From positions 1 to 64,000 of the forward strand of contig CALUFQ010000010.1 of NCBI GenBank assembly GCA_944319925.1: DNA of 64,000 bases. Reading direction: 5' to 3'. Below are positions 32,991-41,632 of this stretch, piece after piece. The notes under the pieces were generated by a model that was not told the origin of the DNA, did no database searches, and was given only the letters and a program-made list of their open reading frames with translations. Position 1 is the first letter of the stretch. Every line of letters begins with the position of its first letter. Source of the DNA: an uncultured Paraprevotella sp. (GTDB taxonomy: Bacteria; Bacteroidota; Bacteroidia; Bacteroidales; Bacteroidaceae). Made by a program: the position numbers and the translations under genes.

Positions 32991-34646
32991 ATGAGGAATG
33001 CAATAGTTTTGAGAGGGATGGCGGTAGCATTTGCGGCCGCCTTTGCCTTATATGGTGAGGCTTGCACGAATTTGATTGTGGGCAAGAAAGCCTCGGCCGA
33101 CGGGTCGGTCATGGTGTCCTACAGTGCGGATGATTTTGGCAGTTTCGGTTATTTGCGCCATTTCCCGGCCGCGGAACACGCCAAGGGGGCTACCCGTTTC
33201 ATTTATGACTGGGAGACAAACAACTATTTGGGCGAGATCGCGGAAGCCGGGGAAACATACAATGTCATCGGCAACATGAACGAGTATCAGCTGACGGTGA
33301 CTGAGACTACATTCGGCGGACGGCCTGAACTGGTGGACACTACAGGGCTGCTAGATTACGGCAGCCTGATGTATATCGCTTTGCAGCGGGCGAAGACAGC
33401 CCGGGAAGCCATAGGCGTGATTACCGGATTGATTGAGCGTTACGGTTATTGCAGCGCGGGGGAAAGTTTCACGATTGCCGACAAGGAAGAAGCCTGGGTG
33501 ATGGATCTTATCGGGAAAGGGCCGGGACGGAAAGGTGCCGTGTGGGTGGCCATGCGGGTGCCGGACGATTGCATCTGCGCCCATGCTAACCAAAGCCGCA
33601 TCCGGCAGTTTCCGCTCGACGACCCTGACAACTGCCTGTATGCGAAGGACGTGATCAGTTTTGCCCGCGAGAAAGGATATTATCAAGGCAAGGAGGATGC
33701 GGATTTTTCGTTTTGCGAGGCCTACGCCCCGGCGGATTTCAGTGCGTTGCGTTTTTGCGAAGCCCGTGTGTGGAGCTTTTTCAACCGTTATGCGGATGGG
33801 ATGGAGAAGTATTTGCCTTACGCTTCGGGCGAGGATTTGCAGGCCGAACCGATGCCTTTGTTCGTAAAGCCCGACCGCTTGCTTTCCGTACAGGACGTGA
33901 AGGACATGATGCGCGACCATTACGAAGGTACGCCCTTGGCGTTGGACAACGACCCCGGCATGGGGCCTTTTGAGGCCCCTTATCGTCCCACGCCGTTGAC
34001 ATGGAAAGTGGATGGCAAAACTTATTTCAACGAGCGTCCCATTTCCACCCAACAGTCGGCTTTCGTCATGGTGGCACAGATGCGTGGCTGGTTGCCCGAC
34101 TATGTGGGCGGGGTGTTGTGGTTTGGCTGCGACGATGCCAACATGATGGCTTTCACGCCGGTGTATTGCTGCACGGACATCGTGCCGGAATGTTACAGCG
34201 ACAAGGTGGCCGACGGGTTGAACTTTTCCTTTAAAAGCGCGTTTTGGGTGTGCAATTGGGTGAGCAGTTTCGTTTATCCCCGCTATTGTCAGTTGTTCGG
34301 TGAAGTGAAAGCCGTGCGCGACCGTTTGGAAGCCGACTACGCCGGCTTGCAGCAAGACACGGAACGCAAGGCACAGGAATTGGCGCGTGATTCGGGAGAG
34401 GCTGTGGCGCGTGACTACCTGACCGATTACACCAACCGTGCGGCGGGTGGTATGCTGTATGCTTGGATGGAACTGGGCAAGCGGTTGATGGTGAAATACC
34501 TTGACGGAGGCGTACGTCCTGAGGAAGACGGCCGTTATGTCCGCACTTCCGGCGGTCTGGGCGTTCCCGTGGAGCGTCCGGGCTATCCGGAACGTTACCG
34601 GCGCGAAATCGTGAAGGCCACAGGAACCCGTTTTGAAGTGAAATAA
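32991..34646 (+). CDS. C69-family dipeptidase
   Basis: A 551-residue Ntn-hydrolase of peptidase family C69 (PepD-like). The signal-like N-terminus (MAVAFAAAFALYGEA) precedes Cys25 in ACTNLIVGKKAS, which becomes the catalytic N-terminal nucleophile after cleavage. GNMNEYQLTVTETTFGG and the RYGYCSAGESFTIAD region are typical. It is 2 bp after the M23 peptidase stop, so the two are translationally linked and may act in sequence on peptides released from the wall or diet. Confidence 0.92.
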   Translation: MRNAIVLRGMAVAFAAAFALYGEACTNLIVGKKASADGSVMVSYSADDFGSFGYLRHFPAAEHAKGATRFIYDWETNNYLGEIAEAGETYNVIGNMNEYQLTVTETTFGGRPELVDTTGLLDYGSLMYIALQRAKTAREAIGVITGLIERYGYCSAGESFTIADKEEAWVMDLIGKGPGRKGAVWVAMRVPDDCICAHANQSRIRQFPLDDPDNCLYAKDVISFAREKGYYQGKEDADFSFCEAYAPADFSALRFCEARVWSFFNRYADGMEKYLPYASGEDLQAEPMPLFVKPDRLLSVQDVKDMMRDHYEGTPLALDNDPGMGPFEAPYRPTPLTWKVDGKTYFNERPISTQQSAFVMVAQMRGWLPDYVGGVLWFGCDDANMMAFTPVYCCTDIVPECYSDKVADGLNFSFKSAFWVCNWVSSFVYPRYCQLFGEVKAVRDRLEADYAGLQQDTERKAQELARDSGEAVARDYLTDYTNRAAGGMLYAWMELGKRLMVKYLDGGVRPEEDGRYVRTSGGLGVPVERPGYPERYRREIVKATGTRFEVK

Positions 34647-34767
34647 AATCATGGTGAATGGTGCATTTTTCGCATTGAATCGTAGGCGGTGTGCTGTGAA
34701 TTTGGTATATTTGCCATGCGAAGATAGGATGCGGTGCGGGTGAGCCGACGGAAAATCGGGCTTTTCC

Positions 34768-34799
34768 TTGTCTCGTCTCTCACCTTTCGCTATATTTGC
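34768..34799 (+). promoter_or_regulatory. Promoter of phosphohexomutase gene
   Basis: TTG (34768-34770), 20 nt, TATATTTGC (34791-34799), 57 bp before the ATG. A second TATATTTGCC at about 34708-34717 has no TTG at the right distance. Confidence 0.65.
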
Positions 34800-34855
34800 C
34801 ATAAATTAAGTATGGAAAACAGAATCTATTAATAATTTCGTAAAGACAATTTACT

Positions 34856-36613
34856 ATGGACAACGAATTAATTAAGGTATGTGAAGCCAAGGCTCAGGCC
34901 TGGCTGTCTTCCACAGTGTATGACGCTGCGACCCAGGCCGAGGTGCGTAGGATGCTTGAATGTGAGGACAAGACGGATTTGGTAGAGGCGTTCTACCAGA
35001 ACTTGGAATTTGGCACGGGCGGGCTGCGCGGCATCATGGGCGTGGGCACCAACCGCATGAACATTTACACGGTGGGAGCGGCCACGCAAGGCTTGTCCAA
35101 CTACCTGAACAAGAATTTCAAAGGCTTGGAGCAGATTTCCGTGGTCATCGGGCACGACTGCCGCAACAACAGCCGCCTTTTTGCCGAGGTGTCGGCCAAC
35201 ATATTTGCCGCCAACGGCATCAAGGTGTATTTGTTCGATGACATGCGCCCCACGCCGGAAATGTCTTTCGCCATCCGCCAATTGGGTTGCCAAAGCGGCA
35301 TCATCCTGACGGCTTCGCACAACCCGAAGGAATACAACGGCTACAAGGCTTACTGGGACGATGGCGCGCAGGTGCTCGCCCCGCACGACAAGGGTATCAT
35401 CGAGGAGGTGAACAAAGTGGCGGCCGAGGACATCAAGGGGCTGGACACGGCCTTGGACGCCGCCAACCCGCTGATTGAAATCATCGGCGAGGAAATCGAC
35501 AAGCTGTATTTGGAGAAAATAAAGACCATTTCCATCGACCCGGAAGTCATCCAGCGGCAGAAGGACATGAAAATCGTCTATACGCCCATTCACGGCACGG
35601 GCATGATGCTCATCCCGCGTTCGTTGAAGATGTGGGGCTTTGAAAATGTTAACACGGTGCCCGAACAGATGGTGAAGGACGGCAACTTTCCCACCGTGCA
35701 GTCGCCGAATCCCGAAAACGCCGAGGCACTTTCCATGGCCATCGCGTTGGCCAAGAAGATTGACGCCGACATCGTGATGGCTTCCGACCCGGATGCCGAC
35801 CGCGTGGGAATGGCCTGCAAGAACAGCGACGGCGAATGGGTGCTGGTGAACGGCAACCAGACGTGCATGATTTTCTTGTACTACATCATTAAGAACCGTA
35901 TCGCGATGGGCAAGATGAAAGGAAACGAATTCGTGGTGAAGACCATAGTGACCACGGAGCTCATCAAGGCCATTGCGGACAAGAATAATGTGGAAATGTA
36001 TGACTGCTACACGGGATTCAAGTGGATTGCCCGTCAGATTCGCCTGAACGAAGGCAAGAAACAGTATATCGGTGGCGGAGAGGAATCCTACGGTTTCTTG
36101 GCCGAAGACTTCGTGCGCGACAAGGATGCCGTGTCGGCTTGTTCGTTGCTGGCCGAAATCTGCGCATGGGCAAAGGACCAGGGCAAGACGTTGTTCGACG
36201 TGCTGATGGACATCTATGTGGAGTATGGCTTCGCCCTCAACCAGACCATCAACGTGGTGAAGCCGGGTAAGACGGGTGCGGACGAAATCAAGCAGATGAT
36301 GGTGGATTTCCGTGCCAATCCGCCCAAGGAACTGGCCGGTGAGGAAGTTGTCTTGGTGAAGGATTACCAGACGCTGAAGGCTACGGACAACAAGGGCAAC
36401 GTGAGCGACATTGACCAGCCGGAACCGTCCAACGTGTTGCAATGGTACACAGCCGGGGGCACGAAAGTGAGCGTACGTCCTTCCGGTACGGAGCCTAAGA
36501 TTAAGTTCTATGTGGAAGTGACGGGCGAGATGAAATGCCCGAAATGCTACGCGGATGCCGAGGCAAAGGCTTTGAAGACCGTGGAAGGCGTGAAGAAATC
36601 ATTGGGATTGTAA
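34856..36613 (+). CDS. Phosphoglucomutase/phosphomannomutase
   Basis: A 585-residue alpha-D-phosphohexomutase interconverting hexose-1- and hexose-6-phosphates. The four domain signatures are visible: phosphoserine Ser154 in TASHNPKEYNG, metal-binding DPDADRVG, sugar-binding GGGEESYGF, and C-terminal phosphate-binding RPSGTEPKIKFY. Length matches the PgcA-like group of phosphoglucomutases. It could supply mannose-1-phosphate to ManC or glucose-1-phosphate to other pathways. Monocistronic with its own promoter and terminator. Confidence 0.94.
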   Translation: MDNELIKVCEAKAQAWLSSTVYDAATQAEVRRMLECEDKTDLVEAFYQNLEFGTGGLRGIMGVGTNRMNIYTVGAATQGLSNYLNKNFKGLEQISVVIGHDCRNNSRLFAEVSANIFAANGIKVYLFDDMRPTPEMSFAIRQLGCQSGIILTASHNPKEYNGYKAYWDDGAQVLAPHDKGIIEEVNKVAAEDIKGLDTALDAANPLIEIIGEEIDKLYLEKIKTISIDPEVIQRQKDMKIVYTPIHGTGMMLIPRSLKMWGFENVNTVPEQMVKDGNFPTVQSPNPENAEALSMAIALAKKIDADIVMASDPDADRVGMACKNSDGEWVLVNGNQTCMIFLYYIIKNRIAMGKMKGNEFVVKTIVTTELIKAIADKNNVEMYDCYTGFKWIARQIRLNEGKKQYIGGGEESYGFLAEDFVRDKDAVSACSLLAEICAWAKDQGKTLFDVLMDIYVEYGFALNQTINVVKPGKTGADEIKQMMVDFRANPPKELAGEEVVLVKDYQTLKATDNKGNVSDIDQPEPSNVLQWYTAGGTKVSVRPSGTEPKIKFYVEVTGEMKCPKCYADAEAKALKTVEGVKKSLGL

Positions 36614-36641
36614 TTTTTTATTCGCTAATTGATATGGTGGA

Positions 36642-36672
36642 AAAGCCTCGCCCCGGATTGGGCGGGGCTTTC
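36642..36672 (+). terminator. Terminator after phosphohexomutase gene
   Basis: A 12-bp stem AAAGCCTCGCCC/GGGCGGGGCTTT (one G-T pair) with loop CGGATT, followed by CTTTCG. It lies 28 bp after the stop and 18 bp before nudC. Confidence 0.75.
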
Positions 36673-36689
36673 TTTCGCGTTTGGAGTGT

Positions 36690-37490
36690 ATGGAAGAATC
36701 AAAGTTGGACGGGCCTGTTTATTGGTTCGTTTTTTGCAAGGACGAATTGCTTTTAGAGAAGACGGAAGGCGGCGGGTATGCCGTGCCTTTTTCGAAGGAG
36801 CCGCCAGTCAGGTTGGCGGAATGGCACACCGTGCACCGGATTACACCGCTTGACGGGCGGGAATGCCGTGCGGTGCGTGTTGATGTCCCTGAGGCGGGTA
36901 ACGGCAAGTTCATGATGTCGGGCTTGCGGGCTTCGTTCCATTTGTTGGCAAGGCCGTTTTATCTGAAAGCGGGCAAGGCCGCCGAAATATTGTATTGGGA
37001 CCAATGCACGAAGTTCTGCGGTGTTTGCGGCGCCCCGATGCGGAAGCACACGGACATCAGCAAGCGTTGCACGAATTGCGGGAAGGAAGTGTGGCCGCAA
37101 CTGGCCACGGCCGTCATCGTGCTGGTGCGGCGTGGCGACAGTATCCTGATGGTGCATCCCCACAACCTGAAAGGAGACTATTACGGGTTAGTGGCCGGTT
37201 TCGTGGAGACGGGGGAGACGTTGGAAGAGTGCGTCCGCCGGGAGTTGATGGAAGAGACGGGAGTGAGGGTGGCGAACATCCGTTACTTCGCCAGCCAGCC
37301 ATGGCCCTATCCCTGTGGTCTGATGGTGGGATTCTATGCCGATTACGTGGAAGGCGAAGTCCGCTTGCAGCGCAGCGAGATAGCCCGTGGCGGATGGTTT
37401 AGCCGCGCGGGCCTGCCCGCCATCCCCGGCAAGGAGTCCATGGCTCGCATGCTGATCGACGCATGGCTGGAGGGGAGGCTTGCGGACTAG
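36690..37490 (+). CDS. nudC: NAD(+) diphosphatase / RNA decapping NUDIX hydrolase
   Basis: A 266-residue NudC-type enzyme hydrolysing NADH/NAD+ and NAD caps on RNA. A zinc ribbon (Cys110, Cys113, Cys127, Cys130) precedes the Nudix box GFVETGETLEECVRRELMEE (170-189), and SQPWPYP (202-208) is the NAD-specificity motif. Start at ATG 36690; an in-frame TTG 9 bp earlier is less likely. The start follows closely on the terminator of the previous gene. Confidence 0.94.
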   Translation: MEESKLDGPVYWFVFCKDELLLEKTEGGGYAVPFSKEPPVRLAEWHTVHRITPLDGRECRAVRVDVPEAGNGKFMMSGLRASFHLLARPFYLKAGKAAEILYWDQCTKFCGVCGAPMRKHTDISKRCTNCGKEVWPQLATAVIVLVRRGDSILMVHPHNLKGDYYGLVAGFVETGETLEECVRRELMEETGVRVANIRYFASQPWPYPCGLMVGFYADYVEGEVRLQRSEIARGGWFSRAGLPAIPGKESMARMLIDAWLEGRLAD

Positions 37491-37602
37491 GGGCGGTGGC
37501 TGCGGCTTATTGCCTTTAAAAGTCGGCGGGGCGTGGTATTATTAGAATAAGGATTACTTTTGCATTCGGTTTTGAACTGACGGGATTGTTTAGGGAGAAG
37601 AT

Positions 37603-38826
37603 ATGAACAAGGTATTAAGTAAGATAAAAGGTCATCCTCGTATGGTGGAGGGAACGGCCTATGCGATATTGTTCACGATGGGCACTTGCCATTTGCTGAA
37701 CGACATGATTCAGTCGGTCATTCCGGCTTTGTATCCGTTGCTGAAGGACAAGTTCGGCTTCACATTCGCGCAAATCGGCGTCATCACGTTGGTGTTCCAG
37801 CTGACTTCATTCGTGCTCCAGCCTTTTGTCGGCCAGTATGCCGACCGCCATCCGCAACCTTATTCGCTGGCTTTGGGCATGTGTTTCACGCTGGTTGGGC
37901 TGTTGTCCTTGGCTTTTGCCCCGGATTTCCTGTTGCTCCTTTTTTCCGTGGCATTGATTGGCTGCGGTTCGTCGGTGTTCCATCCGGAGGCTTCACGGGT
38001 GGCGCAGTTGGCTTCCGGAGGGCGCAAGAGTCTGGCGCAATCCATTTTCCAGGTCGGCGGGAACGGTGGGAGTGCCATCGGCCCTCTGTTGGCCGCCTTG
38101 ATTGTGATTCCCTACGGGCAGCATGCCGTGGGATGGTTTGCGGTGGCGGCTTTGGCGGCTTCGTTCCTGTTGACGCGGGCGGGCTATTGGTACAGCCTGA
38201 TGCTGGCTGAGACAAGGACGTTACATCGAAAAGCGGCCACGGCTGTTTGCACACTTCCGGCAAAAACCGTGCGCAATGCATTCGTCATTTTGGTATTGAT
38301 GATATTTTCGAAGTACTTTTTCAATGCCTGCATGACGAATTACTTCACCTTTTTCCTGATAGAGAAGTTCGGCCTGTCGGTGCAACAGTCGCAATTCTGC
38401 CTTTTTGCTTACTTGGCGGCCTTTGCCGCCGGGACGTTGTTGGGTGGTTTCCTTGGCGACCGTTACGGGCGCAAGTATGTCATCCTGTTTTCCATTCTCG
38501 GGGCGGCCCCATTTACGTTGGCCATGCCCTATCTGAACCTGTTTTGGACAATCGTCATGTCCATCATCACGGGGCTTGTCATCGCGTCTGCCTTTTCCGC
38601 TATCGTGGTCTTTGCCACCGACTTGAAGCCGGACAAGGTGGGGATGGTGGCCGGCGTGTTCTTCGGCCTGATGTTCGGGTTGGGCGGCATCGGCTCGGCC
38701 TTCTTTGGCTGGCTGGCAGACTTGACGAGCATTGATTTTGTTTTCCGGGTCAGCACGTGGTTGCCGTTGTTGGGCATCGTGGCATTGTTCCTGCCCGACG
38801 TGCGGCCTCGGCACGGCGGGGAATAA
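37603..38826 (+). CDS. MFS transporter, fosmidomycin-resistance (Fsr)-like
   Basis: A 407-residue major facilitator protein with about 12 membrane helices. MGTCHLLNDMIQSVIPALYP near residue 30 and GQYADRHPQPY (the loop 2-3 motif) resemble the Fsr family of drug exporters. Substrate is not shown by sequence. A TACTTTTGC -7-like box lies about 40 bp upstream of the ATG. It converges with the aryl-polyene-like cluster, 17 bp apart, and is probably unrelated to it. Confidence 0.88.
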   Translation: MNKVLSKIKGHPRMVEGTAYAILFTMGTCHLLNDMIQSVIPALYPLLKDKFGFTFAQIGVITLVFQLTSFVLQPFVGQYADRHPQPYSLALGMCFTLVGLLSLAFAPDFLLLLFSVALIGCGSSVFHPEASRVAQLASGGRKSLAQSIFQVGGNGGSAIGPLLAALIVIPYGQHAVGWFAVAALAASFLLTRAGYWYSLMLAETRTLHRKAATAVCTLPAKTVRNAFVILVLMIFSKYFFNACMTNYFTFFLIEKFGLSVQQSQFCLFAYLAAFAAGTLLGGFLGDRYGRKYVILFSILGAAPFTLAMPYLNLFWTIVMSIITGLVIASAFSAIVVFATDLKPDKVGMVAGVFFGLMFGLGGIGSAFFGWLADLTSIDFVFRVSTWLPLLGIVALFLPDVRPRHGGE

Positions 38827-38843
38827 GGAAGACTGCGGTCGCG

Positions 38844-40190
38844 TCACTTGGCATGTGCGCGGTAATACCCCCGGTCTATCTTCCCGTTGTATGTGCGGTG
38901 TATGCGGTCTGTTTCTTCGTATGCGGCCGGGACTTTGTATGTCTCCAGCTTTTCATGGAGGAAGCGGGCTATCTTTTTCTTGTCGAACACACTTCCTGCA
39001 GTCGTCACGACAAGGAGCTTGGGCACTTGTCCGGCGACGGGGTGGTACAGGGGGATGCAGACGCAGTCTTCTATGTCCGGCATGGACATGGCGGCGTCTT
39101 CCACCTCTGAGGGCGCCACTTTGAACCCGCCTACGTTGATGACGTCGTCCGCTCTCCCGCCGAGGCGCAGCATGCCTTCTTCATCGATAGCTCCGTTGTC
39201 GCGGGTGAAAAGGATGCCGTCGCGGAGCACGGCGGCGGTCAGCTCTGGGTCGCCCACGTACCCGCTCATCAGCGTTTTCCCCCGGCAGGCCACGGTGCCC
39301 TCTTCGGTGATGAATATCTCGGAATGTTTCATCGGCTTTCCGAGGCATCCCGCCACGCATTTCTTCCCGTTGAAGTCGTGGGTGCAGATGATGCCCGTTT
39401 CAGTTGAGGCGTACGTGTTGTACAGGCGTGTCTTGGGGAGCAGGCGGCACAGTCTTTCCATATCGGACTGGCCCAGGGGGGCGGCTCCGGTTTCGATGAA
39501 GTCAATCGCGTCCGCGCATGCTTCCAGTTTTCCTCCGCCGAGAGTCATGAGCATGCGCAGGCCGGCGGGGACGAGGAATGTGGCGAACTTGCCGCTTCCT
39601 CCCGGGCGGTCGAATGCGGCGAAGAAGGCGGAAAGGTCTTTCATGCCGCTAGTGATATGCAGTGTGGACCCGCACATGAGGGTCGGATAGACTTTGGAAA
39701 GGCTTCCGATGTGGTTCAGCGGCCCGCAGATGATGAAGGTCAGACCGGGGGAGAAACCTTGGGCGTCCATGAGGTTCTCCGCGTTGGCCACGATGGCTTC
39801 GTGGCTTATCATCACTCCTTTGCTTTTTCCTGTCGTGCCGGTGGTGAAGAGGATGTCCGCCGTGCCATCGGGAATGTCGGCCCGGGCGGCCAAGTCTTCC
39901 CATTCGTGCAGGCGTTCGTCGGGGATGTCGTGTTCCATGGGCATTGCCACGCCTCCGGCCAGGTGGGTAGCGAGATATTCGACGAGGAAGCCCGCCGTCT
40001 GTCCCGCGCGTATGGCCCGAGGCATGCCCGGCCCGAGGCCTTCTGTGCGAAGCTGGTCCGCGCGGGCCTGTATGCATTCCCATAATCGGGCGTATGTCAT
40101 TTCCGCGTCGCCGCACACGATGGCCGTTTTCCCGGGACACCGGTTTGTCGTTTGCCAAAGATAGTCTTCGAATGTGCGCATGTGGCTCAT
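38844..40190 (-). CDS. Acyl/aryl-AMP ligase of the aryl-polyene-like cluster
   Basis: A 448-residue ANL-superfamily adenylating enzyme, shorter than usual. The P-loop TTGTTGKSKG (116-125), YASTETG, and the hinge/C-terminal GGRADDVINVGGFKV and YNGKIDR are intact. By analogy with aryl-polyene clusters it should activate an aryl carboxylate (such as a hydroxybenzoate or cinnamate) and load it on a carrier protein; substrate is inference. It is the last gene of the array, 5 bp after an ACP gene that is its likely partner. Start may be 40190 or 40181. Confidence 0.9.
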   Translation of the reverse strand: MSHMRTFEDYLWQTTNRCPGKTAIVCGDAEMTYARLWECIQARADQLRTEGLGPGMPRAIRAGQTAGFLVEYLATHLAGGVAMPMEHDIPDERLHEWEDLAARADIPDGTADILFTTGTTGKSKGVMISHEAIVANAENLMDAQGFSPGLTFIICGPLNHIGSLSKVYPTLMCGSTLHITSGMKDLSAFFAAFDRPGGSGKFATFLVPAGLRMLMTLGGGKLEACADAIDFIETGAAPLGQSDMERLCRLLPKTRLYNTYASTETGIICTHDFNGKKCVAGCLGKPMKHSEIFITEEGTVACRGKTLMSGYVGDPELTAAVLRDGILFTRDNGAIDEEGMLRLGGRADDVINVGGFKVAPSEVEDAAMSMPDIEDCVCIPLYHPVAGQVPKLLVVTTAGSVFDKKKIARFLHEKLETYKVPAAYEETDRIHRTYNGKIDRGYYRAHAK

Positions 40191-40195
40191 GTGTG

Positions 40196-40423
40196 CTATG
40201 GTTGTTCCTTTAGTTTGCTTTTTACCAGGGCTGCGATGCTGTCCAGGTTTTTCAGGTTCTTGGGCGTGGCGTCGCGGTGGTCGAGCCGGATGTCGTAATG
40301 TTCGGCCAGCAGCATTAGGATGGTCGTGACACCGAGTGAGTCCAATTCGGCAAAGAGGAAGTCCGAGTCGAAGTCAACCAACGGAAGTGCTTCTTCGAGC
40401 ATGGATCTGATTTCATTTTTCAT
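40196..40423 (-). CDS. Acyl carrier protein, starter-loading type
   Basis: A 75-residue carrier protein. The phosphopantetheine serine is Ser29 in ELDSLGV. The helices around it are divergent from housekeeping AcpP. Its place directly before the AMP-ligase suggests it receives the activated aryl starter (inference). One of three carrier proteins in the array. Confidence 0.85.
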   Translation of the reverse strand: MKNEIRSMLEEALPLVDFDSDFLFAELDSLGVTTILMLLAEHYDIRLDHRDATPKNLKNLDSIAALVKSKLKEQP

Positions 40424-40483
40424 ACGGATGTGGCTTTTTAAGATGAATTGTCATGTTTGTGATATAGTCTGTCCGGAGGCGTT

Positions 40484-41632
40484 TCATCCTTGTGCTTGGT
40501 CAACGGGGTTTGCGTATATCCCCGTCAAGATGTCGGACAGGATGGCCGTGTCGCAGTTTTCCCCATATTGTTCCAATGTCTTCAGTCTGTTTTCGAACGC
40601 GGCTTCTTGCACCCGGGTGTACAGGCCGGCAAACTCCCGTTTCCCGGAACGCATGTCGTGGGCGATGTAATTGTTTGGGAAAAGGCGGTATGCCTTGCAG
40701 ATGCGCCGGTCTATCAGGTTGGCCACGGCGCGGTTGAAGCCGCCGGGCGCGGACGGGTCGATTGCCGCCAGTTCGTCTTCCTTCAAAGGTTCGCAGAACT
40801 CCATGTGTACGCGTCCTTTGGCTTGGGCGAATCCCGTGAGGATGCTGTTCACGTCTTCGCCGGGTTTCTTGACATAGCATCCCGCCTTTTGTTTTTCGTA
40901 TAGTTCCAGTGTTTTCAGTATGTCGCACGGCTCCCATTCGTAGCTGATGGCCACGGGGGCGATGCGGAGTCGGGCTATCGCGTCGGCCTTGTTCCGGCCT
41001 CCGCTCATTCCCAGCATTTTGATGATACCCTGGTCTGTGGAGTCTTTTCCGTCCTTGGTGCGCCCGTTGCGTTGCGCGATCCATACCGAGCGGTGTTTGT
41101 GGCAGATGGTATGGCGGATGTATTCGCTCAGGCGGAGCGAGGATTGGTAGAACTGCCTCATGTCGGTGCCGGGGCGTTCCACTTTGAACATCTTGTTGGC
41201 TTTTCCGATGTCAATGATGAGTTGGTTTTGCATCAGGTTTGCGCCGAACGTGATTTCGCTTGTTTCGTGCCCGTTTTGGAACAACACATATTGCATGAGG
41301 CTTGAGTCAAGCACGATGTCGCGGTGGTTGCCGATGAACAAGTATCTTTCCGAGGGCGAAAGGTGTCCAATCCCCCCATAGGTAAATTCGGTCATGGTGC
41401 GCCGTATGACCTGGGCGTTCACGTGGTACATGACCTGTGCCTGGAACTGGTCTGTCGTGCGGATGGCTTTTACGGCCTCCTTCACTGTGGCCAGGTCGGA
41501 TTCCGGGAACACGTAAGACGCCAGCAGGGGGAAAAACGTGCTGTCCGCGATGCGTTGCATGGCTGCGGGGATTTCTTCGTCGCGATAGGGGCGCATGCTT
41601 TCAAATTTGCTTTCGTCTGTCATATTCTTCAT
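40484..41632 (-). CDS. 1-acyl-glycerol-3-phosphate acyltransferase-like protein
   Basis: A 382-residue acyltransferase with the catalytic block IGNHRDIVLDSS (100-111) and a WIAQRNGRTKDG segment. No membrane helix is obvious. It probably transfers an acyl or polyenoyl group to a glycerol-phosphate-like or sugar acceptor (inference). It overlaps the 3' end of the preceding FAD oxidoreductase by about 30 bp. Start at 41632 or 41623. Confidence 0.85.
   Translation of the reverse strand: MKNMTDESKFESMRPYRDEEIPAAMQRIADSTFFPLLASYVFPESDLATVKEAVKAIRTTDQFQAQVMYHVNAQVIRRTMTEFTYGGIGHLSPSERYLFIGNHRDIVLDSSLMQYVLFQNGHETSEITFGANLMQNQLIIDIGKANKMFKVERPGTDMRQFYQSSLRLSEYIRHTICHKHRSVWIAQRNGRTKDGKDSTDQGIIKMLGMSGGRNKADAIARLRIAPVAISYEWEPCDILKTLELYEKQKAGCYVKKPGEDVNSILTGFAQAKGRVHMEFCEPLKEDELAAIDPSAPGGFNRAVANLIDRRICKAYRLFPNNYIAHDMRSGKREFAGLYTRVQEAAFENRLKTLEQYGENCDTAILSDILTGIYANPVDQAQG

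Noticed and set aside
33351-34802. 483-codon minus-strand ORF
   Set aside because: Antisense to the C69 dipeptidase gene; no family features.
34868-36442. 524-codon minus-strand ORF
   Set aside because: Antisense to the phosphohexomutase gene, with no recognisable domain.
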